Shown: piece after piece, positions 36,303 through 47,837 of the stretch | How the letters are laid out: the number at the start of each line of letters is the position of its first letter | Position numbering within the stretch: position 1 is the stretch's first letter | Origin: Glandiceps talaboti | Taxonomy: Eukaryota > Hemichordata > Enteropneusta > Spengelidae | DNA: 64,000 bases | Assembly: GCF_964340395.1 (NCBI RefSeq) | Contig: NC_135564.1 | Location: forward strand, 7,537,861-7,601,860 | Direction: 5' to 3' | Made by a program: the position numbers and the translations under genes | The notes under the pieces: model-generated | Database searches by the model: none | The model's input: the letters and a program-made list of their open reading frames with translations, nothing else | Told to the model about the DNA's origin: nothing

Positions 36303-37315
36303 TGCTCCTTACAGCAGTTTGTTTTTCCCGCATATGCATACATTACCCATAATCCTTTTAAGTATTCTGCAGATATCTGTGCAATGTGCACTCATGACTC
36401 ATGAAAATCTGGAATGCACTGATCGAAGCCAATTGTACAGTTATACTATAAAAACAGGAGTTATGAGTATAATTGAAATAAAACAAGAGAATAAGAGATG
36501 AGGGCCCTCAGAATCGTCACGTAGAGTGATATAACAGTTACATGGATGCCGGGCATGTACCCATAGGTACGGGCCCGGGGGGGGGGGGGTTCTGCATGCC
36601 GAACGTCATTAAGTATTTCCTTTACTTTGGTGCTCATGATCGTAATTTGGATGATGCCCAAGATATTTGAGGCGTGAATACCTGTTGTTCTTCTAAAGGC
36701 TTGTTTATTACTGTGAAGATCACACCCTAACACTTAATTGTTCTATAAACGACACATGGACAAGAATACTATTCCCATAGAGGTTAGTCTAGTTAATTCC
36801 TGATGGACCGTATTTCGTTCAGCGTTACGTTGTACATAACACGGTCAGTCAGAAACTATAGACGACATGGACGACATGGATGCCATATAATATTCCCAAT
36901 AGTCACTCAATTTTACTTAGCTAGAAATAATGTCCACAGACTCAAATCTGTCAGCACGTCTCTACTGTGAGTTTGTTGACGCTATTGGCCGGTCAGGTTT
37001 GTTAAGAAGCTCCATACACTAGCAATATTTGTGGCCCAATTTTAAACTATTATTGGAAACGATTGTCATGTCATCTAAATCTGTATTACTATGCATCAAA
37101 CGCGTAGAAATGTGAAACACGTTTAGTGGTGGCGGTATGTAGTGCATAATGAAAAGGCGTACTACGAACATTTATTTCAAAATGAGCCCTGTGATATTAC
37201 AATCTACGTACGTCCTAACCATGTAGTTCATATCATAAGCCTGATATACATACATATGTATCGAATACACTAGCTACACGTATAGCGTTTATGTACGTAT
37301 TGATTGCAAGCACGG

Positions 37316-37574
37316 TAGATTTGAATATTCATTTGTTTACTGCCCGGTTATGGGGGTGAACTCATGAATATATTCTGAACTAAATGCAAATGTATTCAAA
37401 TCACTTCCGACTCGCAATCTGAACTATTTTTCAGATCGAGTATAATCCGATTAGACAGGCGCTAATGGGAAAGTACAGAAACGTCCACCTCATCAGCATA
37501 AAAGTACAGAATTGAACTCAATCTGAACTATAGTACGGAAAGTGTCGTAAACTGTACTATTTTTTCTACTAGTG
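37316..37574 (-). repeat. Right terminal inverted repeat of the CACTA element
   Basis: 259 bp, inverted and identical to 15,051-15,309. On the minus strand it begins CACTA|GTAGAAAAA, which places a GT five bases into the element next to the receptor exon. Confidence 0.9.
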
Positions 37575-37577
37575 CCT
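37575..37577. repeat. 3-bp target site duplication (right copy, CCT)
   Basis: CCT immediately after TAGTG, matching 15,048-15,050. Confidence 0.8.
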
Positions 37578-38223
37578 CTTTCATAGCAGCTTTTAATGCG
37601 GCGTTAAAAAACCAACAGTCCCGGAAAGGATGGGTTGGAATCGTGTCGTCCTCGTGTAAAACAGCAATTGTCCTGTGTTCAAAGAATTCTAATACTCTTG
37701 TCATAGCACGTGCCATTTTAATGTACGGACCTTGGGCTCTTGTCAGCATCTTGAACTCGGTTCTTTTATCGTTTAAGCTTTGCACGCCAGCTCCCGCGGT
37801 CAACAAAGGAATTTTCCAATGTGTTGCAAGACGAATGACCGGTGCCGCGGCATAAGGATTTCCTGGCCCAAAGAAAACATCAACTTCGATATCGTAAATA
37901 TTACGGATGAGTTCGACTGTCAGGATAGTCGTATGGTAAGAATGACATTCAGAATCTTTATACTGTATCGTGATGTTTGTATTGGCAAGCAAATATGGAT
38001 CATTTCTAACCTTTTCCGCGGCTATGGCTATAGCAGGTGCCGCCATTTCCAATCTGTATGGATACATGGTGACATAACCTTCCCAGTGTGTGCTCCTTGT
38101 TAGTAAAACACCGACCCGTAATGACAACTGGTCCTCCTGCTCCGCTGCAGTGTTTTGAAACACATAAACCAGCAAAATGGGAAACCACATACCCAGGACA
38201 CGCGTTGAAATTCTATGAACCAT
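37575..38223 (-). CDS. Natriuretic-peptide-receptor-like extracellular domain, first exon (first half)
   Basis: ATG at 38,223. Residues 1-27 form a signal peptide (hydrophobic GMWFPILLVYVF) and the mature domain begins near SLRVGVLL. The ANF-receptor (type I periplasmic-binding-like) fold is shown by DSEC at 90-93, VDVFFGPGNPYAAAPVIRLA around 114-133, HWKIPLLTAGAG around 135-146, LTRAQGPY around 160-167 and RDCWFF at 201-206. These match the natriuretic peptide receptor / receptor guanylyl cyclase family, which binds peptide ligands outside the cell and usually signals through a cyclase domain; no cyclase domain is in this window. Native sequence ends at the first base of codon 217. Codons from there run into the CACTA repeat and stop at 37,528, giving a truncated 231-residue ORF if unspliced. 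Confidence 0.85.
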
Positions 38224-40350
38224 GGTGTCAACTCACAATATTGTAGTGTATCTGGAGACAACTGCGTCCAGAGTACCGCCGACGTCGAAAAGCCACGTTT
38301 TGTTAGTATAAACGAATCGGCGCTACTCACTAATGAACAGCGCTATACAGCAGACAACCAAACATGCAGTGATAAACCGCGTAACCGCGACAGGTATTTT
38401 TTTACACATAAGCCATCAACGGGTGCGTAAACGGGGCAACGCGTTCATCTGACACTCGGCAACAATGATATCATTCAACTATTCAGAGAACGAACTGATG
38501 GCGTTTCGAGGTTAAAAACTCAGCCCTTGTGACCGGTATGTTGACGACGAAACTACACAGCGATGCATCACACACGGAGACGCCATAAACTTTTATCCAT
38601 GTGTGCACAAGGGGTGCGCATGCGGTGTACATATCTAGGCGACCTTATCCAGTAGGAGAGAGTTCTACCATCGTTCCTCAGTTAGCGTCTGCTGAGCCTT
38701 ATCACAGCACTTGGGATTGGCAAATTGGATTAAACCTGTTTGTATCAAAACTCAGGCTAACAAAACAAGGCCTTCGGGAATCCGCTTTATATCAATGAAA
38801 CACAAATAAAAAATATAATATTGTGAGGTAGACTCTATACGATTTAGCAGTACATAATCTATTAAAAGTTCGAATATTTTTAATACAATTCTCTCAAATA
38901 AATAACTAAATCTCTGTGGAGTTGTTAGTTTAAGTGACAGTTCTATTCGTTTCACGTCCACTGAGGCTAAGTGGCGACTTTCACGCTGATTTAACGTTGT
39001 GTTATGATCTGCCTGGCTCGAACGTAACGAGACCACGTGATCAAAGAAACGTGTTTTGTAAAGCATCTTTAATATTGACAGAAAATGCATAGGGAGAGAT
39101 TGGTAAATGAAGGATGATATCACATGGTTGCTAACTTTAATCTTTATATGTACCAGTATATTGTCAAATTATCAGGCTCTCCAATAGTTAGGATCTCGTG
39201 AATGATCTTTCAACTAGATTAGACTTTTTTGTTTGCGCGTGCGCACAATTCGGGAACCTACTTCAAAGCAAGAGGGGGGACTTTTGGGCATAGAATGAGG
39301 GTTGAGTGACAGACAAGAAACACGGGAATGCGTTAAAAGTTATTGAATATAAAGGCATATCTCGTAATGATAGATAAACATCGATACATACAATTTAGAG
39401 CTGTTGTCATTGCAATAATTATACAAATCGTACATGATTTTATGTACACGACCGACAGCCTGAGACTCGCAGCCTCACGTAAATTCGCCCGTGGCGTAAA
39501 ATGATTGCATTAGCCAAAAACAACCCTACACTGCAGCTAGCGACTATCTACATACAAGATTTTGGTTTGACCTCAGTGTGTGACCTATTATTTACAATGT
39601 CATGTGATAGGATTTTATCAAGAGATAAGTAAGAAGATACTACAAAACTGTTTTTTTTTCCCTGAGCGATTTAAAGGTAACGTGTTGTCAAGGGACCCGA
39701 TATCTTTATTCACCTACAAATGTATGTATATCTTTGGAAACCAACACGTCGACACATGTACATTTCATATTTGAAATATACACGACTTTGTTTCCCCTGT
39801 GAATAACAAGAAAGATCATATTTGAAGACATTGTACACCGCTAGGTGATTCTATCTCAAAGATTAAGGGAGTGATATTGTTTAAGTTTTGTGTCAAGTCC
39901 AGTTCGATTAAAATCAGTGGGTCTGTTGGGACAGAAATCGAATGTTTGTTTGTGCTTCGAGGTTTCACAGGGCCCATACTATGACACATTCTCTTAATTG
40001 GTGCGTTTCTGTATTTCGACTGACCCACGTGCAACGCGATGATAACACCAATGTGTAAGTTCAACTTTAACACAACGATTGTGACGTAAAGGGATACTCA
40101 CGATGATATCTGCAATCACTTTCAATATTGTGGTGACGTTTTGTTTCCTTACAGAATTCAAGACTTCATTTTGATAAATCAGTTATCTCACCAGAATCAT
40201 TTTGTAGACTGAAGACAGCCATCCTATTATATTAATTTATATAAATTTCCTTCTTACTTTATCCTTTTCTTACCGTGCAGTACCCTATCAGTACTTGAAA
40301 GCTGAGATTAAATCTAGCTCGGTTTTCGTCTTTAGCGTGTGTAAATACCC
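38224..40350. other. Receptor gene upstream region; no other gene recognised
   Basis: About 2.1 kb 5' of the receptor start codon. No clear TATA box or CRE near the start, and a few chance ORFs (for example 38,752-39,123 minus) without domains. Confidence 0.4.
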
Positions 40351-40763
40351 CTACAACTGCTGACATTAGACCATGGATGATGGAAACTTGTTACAAACAG
40401 GGGAGTAAACACCTGAATTGGGTTAATAACACTTGGCACAGCATGTTGGAAATACAGAGACTTGTATTACATTCCATCATTTGATAAGAACAGTGTTATG
40501 ACCATTTTGCATAACAAACAAATTTCCTGTTCCCCTGGCATTTCATGTACATATGAAGGGTCTTTAGATGCCATAAAACTGTTCTTATCAAGCCATGGTG
40601 TGTAATACAAGTATCTGCTGTTCCAACATGCTGAGCCAAGAGTGATTTTTCCCTGTTTGTTACAGGTTGCGTTCATCCACGTTCTGATGTCAGCAGTTGT
40701 ATACCATGCATTGGAATTACAATGTTCCATGTTATAACATTTTAAAGTATAACCAATATACAT
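40351..40763 (-). pseudogene. Cys-rich coding fragment with an inverted partial copy
   Basis: The minus strand (40,763-40,467) encodes 98 residues rich in Cys, Trp and Asn, with WYTTADIRTWMNATCNKQGK and LGSACWNSRYLYYTPWL. An inverted, diverged copy lies on the plus strand at 40,351-40,504 (TADIRPWMMETCYKQGS), separated from the minus copy (40,571-40,702) by about 66 bp. The copies share CAGCATGTTGGAA, ACTTGTATTACA and TTGATAAGAACAGT. The plus copy has no matching long frame. It looks like an exon of an extracellular protein family duplicated head to head, but I cannot name the family, and it could be part of a repeat. Confidence 0.45.
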
Positions 40764-41062
40764 TCAATACATATCTGAATTCGCATTTAACCAAGAGGTC
40801 ATTCTCCATATATTGTGAAGTATCATCATATCAAAATCATATCTGAAACCCAGTAACTTCATTCCATTGCATAGAGATAGACGTAATTGGAGATGACAAC
40901 ACACATTATCTCAATTGAGATATAGTAAAGTCTCATTTCTTCTGACGTGTATGGCGTTAAAACTAATTACAGCGAGCATAATATAATACCACTGTTCAGT
41001 CTAACATTCCTTATTAATATTTTACAATCATTTTTCAGCCCTGCTTCTTCAAATGCGGATGA

Positions 41063-41402
41063 TAAGTGTAAGACTTAAGTGATATCACTGATGTAAGTGT
41101 AATATGTAAATGACGTCACTAATAGTTATGTATGTGACGTCACTGAAGCACGTGTATTATAAAAGTGACGTTACTGATGTGTGACATGTAAGTGACATGA
41201 CTAATGTAAGTGTGATATGTAATATAAGTGGCAACACTGATGTAAGTGTGATATGTAAGTGACGTCACTGATGTAAGTGTTACATGTAAATGACGCAAGT
41301 GTAACATCTACAGGTAAGTGACAGTCATTGACAAAAGTGTAAGCTGAGACTGAAGTGACGTCACCGATGTAAATATGAAATGGGAGTGACGTCACTAATG
41401 AA
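41063..41402. repeat. Minisatellite carrying CRE (TGACGTCA) sites
   Basis: Roughly ten diverged units of about 30-36 bp around AAGTGACGTCACTGATGTAA and GTGTGATATGT. Perfect TGACGTCA occurs at 41,111, 41,135, 41,260, 41,356 and 41,387; other units have one or two changes (TGACGTTA, TGACATGA). Confidence 0.85.
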
Positions 41403-42119
41403 CGCGAGGTTTTAAGTCTGTTAGTGTAAATCAACGTTCAAAAACAGACAAGGAAAGAAATGAACAACTATTTAGATATTTGAATGAATAAAGAGTCAAA
41501 AAACAAAAATAACCAAGGTAGTAGATATACTGATCAACACATCAAAGCAATGTAGTTAATATGCAAATGAATTTAGGCGTTTAGTTACCTATTAGGAAAA
41601 GACAAACATATTCCTAAATTGACCAAAAAATTATAACAATGTCTTTTATTTTAAGAGGCAAAGTCCATCCATTTTTCAGTTTTAGTAGAAAAACATTATG
41701 TCAATGTGTCATATCAATTATATCCCTAACAATGATATTTGATCTCATTCCTTCAACAAAATTTATGTATACACCATTTACTTCTCGCTTTTTCGCTAAA
41801 ATCTGCCGATGCCCATTTCAAGAAATACGCCTGATTAGATTTATGAATCTGTGCATTCGACAGTTTAACGTCCGGTCGTTAAATTTATGTACGTAAGCTT
41901 CAGTATAGTAGTTAGCATAACAACTTGAAAGACACGTGTTTAGTTATGATTTCTAAAACAGAGCTGCAGTATACGGTACGATGGAATACTAGAATTCTTT
42001 CAACAGTTTCTCGCTTCTACTACTGGCTTTCCCGTGTAGATTGTTCATATTCCAGTTTTAGTGCTTGCGACACAAACATCTTAAGGCGTAAAAAAATTGT
42101 GTGGTTCCGATTACATTCA

Positions 42120-42462
42120 GTTTTAAAATAGGTGAGGTAATTAGATTTTTTGTTTTACTTTATTATATTTTTGTTCATGTTTGAATGTCCAGTTCAGGTT
42201 TTCCATTATTTTCCAAATGGTCTCTATGTTGTTTATTTCTTCCTATCAGGTGTACAGCCTTTACAGATTGGGAGAATAATTTACATTGTCTTTTTAAGTT
42301 GATGTCAGTTTCCGCATCCACTATTTCTTGGGAGACTTCACGATGTTCGGGATTATATTATTATTTTTCTCGAATACATAAAAAAAAAGTTTAGGGTCTG
42401 CGTGAAAAAAAATTAGGTGGGGTCGGGTAACCGGAACCAAACAACTTTTTTATTTGGCCTAA
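42120..42462 (-). mobile_element. Interspersed repeat R1, copy 3 (inverted, full length)
   Basis: Reverse complement of the 20,282-20,609 copy along its length, ending GGCCTAA. Shared blocks include GTGGATGC-GAAACTGACATC and CAATCTGTAA-GGCTGTAC. This copy lies outside the CACTA element, so the family is genome-dispersed. Confidence 0.65.
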
Positions 42463-42602
42463 TGGTTATTTTATTATTTCTTAAACCAGGTCATCAAATT
42501 CAGTATTGCGTTCACGTGCATCACAGATTTGTAGACTGCAGTCAATCTATATTGCAAGTCAAAATTAGCTGCCTCATTGAATCACTTGTGAGAAGAGAAT
42601 GA

Positions 42603-43202
42603 ATTAATGTCGTCCTCGACAAGGGATAGTTGATGAAATAAAAGATGCGCTTTTCGCCAGAGTTAAACATGCTCGATTTGTTTGTGACTATGCATGAAAT
42701 GTATGTCAGTTTTGGCCTATTTTGCCTATTTTTACTTTGAAAAAACAGAATGTTATATCTGCCCCGGAGATCTTCGACGAGAGTGTGAAGAACGCGTAGG
42801 TGGGTGTACGCTGCGGTTTGACTCAGAGGGGATCACTAGATAAGTCTAAATAAATAATAATGCCTGGAGTAGTCTCTCGGTTGCTTTCCTAACGTCGTGA
42901 GGCAGGTCATTTCCTTTGCTGAGATGAAAGAAGTAACTGTAGTTGCAAAACTAACTGACAGGAAAGATTTTGCGGGACTCATAGATACTCTCGGGGGATG
43001 AAAGTGGAACGGTTTATATGAGGTGTGGAAGGGGGTAGAGAGATGGATTCTTTATAGGTTAACGCATTCATATTCAGTGAGTAAATAACCAAATATTTCA
43101 TGATCAATCAATTCACTTTTTAATGTATTCTCATTGCGATGTGATTTCTGCCAAATTGTGTGCTTATATAGATGAATGGATTATCATAAAAGAGGTATGA
43201 CT
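42603..43202. other. No recognised gene
   Basis: Unique-looking sequence without an exon or repeat I can identify. Confidence 0.4.
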
Positions 43203-43590
43203 GCATGTATGTATGTATGTATGTATGTATGTATGTATGTATGTATGTGTATGTATGTATGTATGTATGTATGTTATGTATGTATGTATGTATGCGTGTA
43301 TGTATGTATATATGTATGTATGTATGTGTGTATGTATGTATGTATGTATGTATGTATGTATGTATGTGTATGCATGCATGTATGTATGTATGTATGTATG
43401 TATGTATGTATGGCTGCATGTATGTATATATATATGCGTGTATGTAAGTATGTATGTGTGCATGCATGCATGCATGCATGCATGTATGTATGTATGTATG
43501 TATGTATGTATGTATGTATGCGTGCGTGTGTATGTATGTATGTATGTGTGTGTGTGTATGTATGTTTGTGTGTGTGTGTGTGTGTGTGTA
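43203..43590. repeat. (TATG)n compound microsatellite
   Basis: ATGT/ATGC/GTGT repeats over nearly 390 bp. ORFs of up to 162 codons across it on both strands are repeat artefacts. Confidence 0.98.
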
Positions 43591-44007
43591 TGATTGGAAG
43601 CAAAGCAATTATTAGGAAAGGGAGAACGTATTGAATGGGTTGACTGCAAAAATCATCAGACTTCACTCTGTGCTTTTAAATAGATTTTGTTCAAATTATA
43701 AGAGCATGCATTCCTGGGTTAACAGACGGAGACCAGGTGCTCCAATATCCTAGTTGATGTTTCTTAAAATACAATCTACCGGGACGACAACGCATGGCTA
43801 TCTTTACTTGAAAACTCTATTAAATATTAAACACATGCATGCAGTGAAGTGGATGGTTGATCAAATCAAATTTATACCATGGATGATTTAAAGTCTTGGT
43901 AACCAGGTGTAAACCATATATTATTCATTTACTGGGACATTATGTCATTTGTAGAATTTTAAAACGCACTAATCATGTGTGTTTCTTCTGTCACATTAAT
44001 ACTTCCT

Positions 44008-44289
44008 TCATTGACACGTGTACAGATATAAAAACATGTACAGATGGGAGAAAAACCTGGACAAAAAGTAGTATATGAGACACCGCGAGGTCTTTATACC
44101 AACAACAAGCATCGTGATTTTGTCTGCAATATTGAAAGCCTTTTTGAGATGTACAAAAAAAAGCATGCGTGAAACTTCGGGAGCTTTGGAATCCACATTA
44201 CTCCCTGGGCGAAAAGCATGCTGTGTCGAACGAATTATAGTTAAACCACCATGTGTAGAATACGGATGAATTGTCGCTAATTGTGACAC
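44008..44289 (-). pseudogene. Possible RTE-like LINE reverse transcriptase relic
   Basis: A 93-codon frame contains TQHAFRPGSNVDS and FFVHLKKAFNIADK. This resembles the QxGFRPxRSTxD ... FVDLKKAFDxV block of RTE-type reverse transcriptases, with the first catalytic Asp replaced by His. Short and degenerate, with no other RT motifs alongside. Confidence 0.4.
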
Positions 44290-44689
44290 AATTGTATCGA
44301 GAATCCATTGCTTCTGGTCTAAACAGCTTCATGGTAAAGTGAAACTGACTTCAATCTAAATGGTTTATAATTGCCCTTTGAATTAACTACGTGAATTGGT
44401 CGTTTTGGGGGAAACCGGTTTCTAAACCATTTTCTGTAATTTTCCGAATGAATAGAGATATTTTACAGCAACACCTTGCATACCGACAACCTTTTATATA
44501 TCGCCTGATACTATTACACGCACGGCAATCCAACCTTTTCCAGTCTTTCACTTACATTTACTTGTGTATAACCTAAACAAAAAGAATATTTACCGCGAAA
44601 GGATATGAAACTAGGGGTAAACAGTTTATATAATGACTGTAAGACCATTGGAATAAAAATAGGAAGATGCGTAGAGTGAGAAGATTGAA

Positions 44690-44691
<2 letters not shown>

Positions 44692-44748
<57 letters not shown>

Positions 44749-44762
44749 GGCAGACAGAGAGA
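44692..44762. repeat. (CAGA)n microsatellite
   Basis: Tandem ACAG/CAGA units followed by GAGAGA. Confidence 0.97.
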
Positions 44763-45266
44763 GAACCTCGCTATGTAATGTACAGTATATACTTTGTAAA
44801 ATATTTGACGTTACTAATGTCTGTAGAACTAATCCTTGAGATACTCAACCTAGGAATCTCACTATCTTAAATCACATTGACTCCTTTCATAACATGACGG
44901 TTTATCATTAATTTTGATATTCACTATTTAATCCAGTATTCCACATTGAAAATAGTTTCCATCATGACTAGCTAATCGTTATAACTTTATTGGTTACATT
45001 GCTTGAGTTCGCGACCTACAAGTAGTCAGGCAGAATTGCAATGTTGTCGTTAAACTTAACGGACGTATAAACTGCAAAGAAAAGGCCAGGACCTCGAAAG
45101 AGTTAACCTGCCACAGACAACTTGGGACGTGGATGTGGGTGGGTGGCGACTTGATTCCCACGTGATTAGTATTCTGAGTTACGTGTGTGTTATTAAAGTT
45201 CATGTAAAGGTTCTTGTAAGGAACCTCACTGTATACACTCGTCAGTGAACTCAATTCATCCCTCCA

Positions 45267-45380
<114 letters not shown>

Positions 45381-45476
45381 GTAATATCATCTGGGCATGG
45401 CAAGATGCACAGCTTTGGAAATCAATTCATGTTAGATACACTTTATGTCATATCGTGTTTACATCTATGCACTCAC

Positions 45477-45734
45477 CACTCTAGTTGTAATATCATGTCC
45501 AGTGATCTGTGTTAATTCGCCAAGGGCTAACATTGCTGAACACACAGAGAGCATGACAGCGGCGACAGTTGACTCAATATAACTTTCATCTTTAGAAAGT
45601 ACTGACAGTAACAGCGTGATGTAAAAGCCATACCTCAAACCATGCGTTAAGATTTGGCGACAGTAATCACTCATGTTAGAATAGCGAAATGCCAATGCAT
45701 CCTTACGGATTGTACTCATTCTTATATGTCTCTT
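45477..45734 (-). CDS. Candidate internal exon, unknown protein
   Basis: On the minus strand a frame runs from a possible acceptor (ATTTAAG|, before 45,734) through an ATG at 45,719 to a good donor, AGTG|GTGAGT, with the exon end at 45,477 and the frame in phase 0. The peptide begins near [20 protein letters not shown] and is mostly helical-looking, with the hydrophobic stretch [20 protein letters not shown]. That could be a membrane or helical-repeat segment. I do not recognise the family. The support is the donor plus unbiased amino-acid composition; there is no known neighbour. Confidence 0.35.
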
Positions 45735-46687
45735 CTTAAATGGATAATTCAGTACAAGGCAAAGGTCTGCTGCTACAATGGTTATATAGCGTCTGTCAGA
45801 AACATTCTCGAGTCTTTCATTACGTGGTTCGTGTGTCTCCTACTTCAGGTCAAGCTGACTAACTTAAAGGCAGCCTTCAGTAATTACAAGAGGAGGGCCG
45901 CGCCGGGGGGAAATCAGGCTCTGGCTGTTGCGTAAAATATGAACGTCCCTCGCTTCCGTCGTACTAAAAAGTGACCCTCTCTCAAGTTCCTTTCTCTGAA
46001 ACTTGACCCTCCTCCCCTGTTAAAATATTTCTAAAACATGGTTTAAATGCTGTCAGACATGGAAAAAGAAACGAATCCTAGAATCAATGGGTTAAAGGAC
46101 ATAATGATCCAACCGCTGCCAACATGTTGAAAGTTTAAAAAGTATTGGTTATTTCCCAACTACTACCACCGTTGGTAGTGAATTTGTGTGAATCGGTACT
46201 GCATAATACTAATAATCAATGCCTGTGTTTGGATCTCATTGCGGGCTGAGCTGAAGGCCAGGACATTAACACCAAACACTAGATGGACACATTCTCGATA
46301 TTATCGGGACAGAGGTCAACATCTCCTCAACATTATCCCTAATATCTTGCCCAACTGTTCCCGTTTTACTCCCAAGAGAGCTACTGTGATATTTAAATTC
46401 ATTTTTGATTGACATGGTCTGATATTACAGTACCTAGCCATAACATTAAATTAAACCCTAAACCCTAACGCTATCCCAACTGATGTGGCAACAGTGGGAT
46501 GCCAAACCCCCAAAATGAAAAATTGGGTAGTGTAATGAGTCAACGTAAATTGTGACCCTTCCCTTCCTTACATAGAATAAAACATTATTGCGCAGACACA
46601 CAACTTAGAACCAGTCGACTACTTAAACATGCCATCAAAACCCCTAGTTTGTCTTCCAAACTCTATCATTCCGATCGTCGTAAAAAC

Positions 46688-46927
46688 CTTTAATTCACTC
46701 AACTCCGTTTTACGGCAGCAGTAGAGGAAGTTCCACGTGCGAGTGGTACTTGTAGTAGTTACATTCGGGCTTGCGCGAAAAGAGTAGAGGTCTAGAATTC
46801 CAAGTTGCAACCAAACATCTTTGAAAGTATACTGGTTCTTATCATCGTCGTAAACCACAGCCTCTTTTACGGCACCGTCCAAGACAGCACCGCCAAGAAA
46901 TAACAGCTCCGGTTTGCGAGAAGGGTT
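46688..46927 (-). CDS. Candidate internal exon, unknown protein
   Basis: Open frame after a plausible acceptor (TTTTGAATTAG|AACCC). It reads NPSRKPELLFLGGAVLDGAV followed by an acidic stretch with YDDDKNQYTFKDVW. Composition and absence of repeats look coding-like. The 3' end is uncertain because the only suitable donor (AAAG|GTTTTT) is weak. It could belong with the frames at 45.5 and 47.7 kb in one minus-strand gene, but nothing proves the link. Confidence 0.3.
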
Positions 46928-47573
46928 CTAATTCAAAATTCTATCAATGGTTTGTTTACATTTTATAAAGTTGTTTGTATTCAGAATGTCACATGTGCGC
47001 CAACATGGCAATTTTTAAGAAAGGTCAAAGGATACAACATGAAGACAGAACAACAGAAACACGAGAAACGGTGATTATCGATGACCAACTTTAACGATGA
47101 CAAGTGTGAAGGGGTTAAAGAGAAAATGTCTGACATGTCAAACGTGCTATTTGTGTGTAATTCAAAGCAGGTGTGACAGGAATACTTTGAAGTACATGCC
47201 AGGTGGTGCGATACATGATACGCCTTGCTTTCAGTCAGGATACACATCTTCAATTCGGTAAATATTCGTTGTGCATGAATTGATAGGCACTTCTTTCAAT
47301 GATTAATCGCTGTGTGGAACTACCTTGAATTAAAACAGTAAATCGGATTTGTTTACCCTGGTTAACACAACCATCAATTATCGTATCATTACGAACGGGG
47401 TAACTGTAGATAACAATCAAACATCTACATGTAACTTTGGATATGGATGGCTAGGCATAATTTGGAGAAGTGTACAGTTAACTTTAAGCACCCTAATATG
47501 CATGTATATCATTCTATAATACTGAGTGGGAATATTTTCCGGTGGTATTTTCCGAGTCTGCCGAATGGCGGAG

Positions 47574-47837
47574 TTATGTTCGCAATGCGGGTCTACATGA
47601 AATTTGTGGGATGCATTGCTGTCGATGCTGCCTGTCGAGCGCTACTCGTGTAGAGAGATCTAAGCCTATTGTCGAGTAGTGGTTATGCCATGTCGGAGAT
47701 TTGACCGGGGGTATCTTCCGATCCGATCGAATGGATTTTAACTCCATAACATGCTGTAGTTCTTTTTCAATATAATGAAGTATTTGCCCTGTTTTTGCAA
47801 AATCAGATTTAACTGGACGAAAACTTTTCAAAGACAT
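47574..47837 (-). CDS. Candidate small ORF or first exon, unknown protein
   Basis: ATG at 47,837 followed by about 87 codons, beginning MSLKSFRPVKSDFAKTGQIL, then a charged helical stretch (HYIEKELQHVMELK) and a basic, Pro-containing tail. It has no signal peptide or membrane segment. It could be a 5' exon of the minus-strand candidate exons further along. Not recognised. Confidence 0.3.
   Translation of the reverse strand: MSLKSFRPVKSDFAKTGQILHYIEKELQHVMELKSIRSDRKIPPVKSPTWHNHYSTIGLDLSTRVALDRQHRQQCIPQISCRPALRT

Noticed and set aside
36146-36501. ORFs across the 154-bp palindrome
   Set aside because: The palindrome makes complementary frames appear on both strands; the peptide mirrors itself and has no family resemblance.
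37528-37574. Treating the 231-codon ORF as the native receptor C-terminus
   Set aside because: Codons 218-231 (and two bases of codon 217) lie in the CACTA terminal repeat; the native frame continues at 15,050.
43120-43666. Long His-Thr-Tyr-Ile and Met-Tyr-Val-Cys ORFs on both strands
   Set aside because: They arise from the (TATG)n array, which is open in several frames; the same holds for 7,152-7,476, 54,513-54,806 and 55,867-56,237.
46450-46470. Telomere-like CCCTAA repeats
   Set aside because: Only two or three imperfect units, not a telomeric or interstitial telomeric array.
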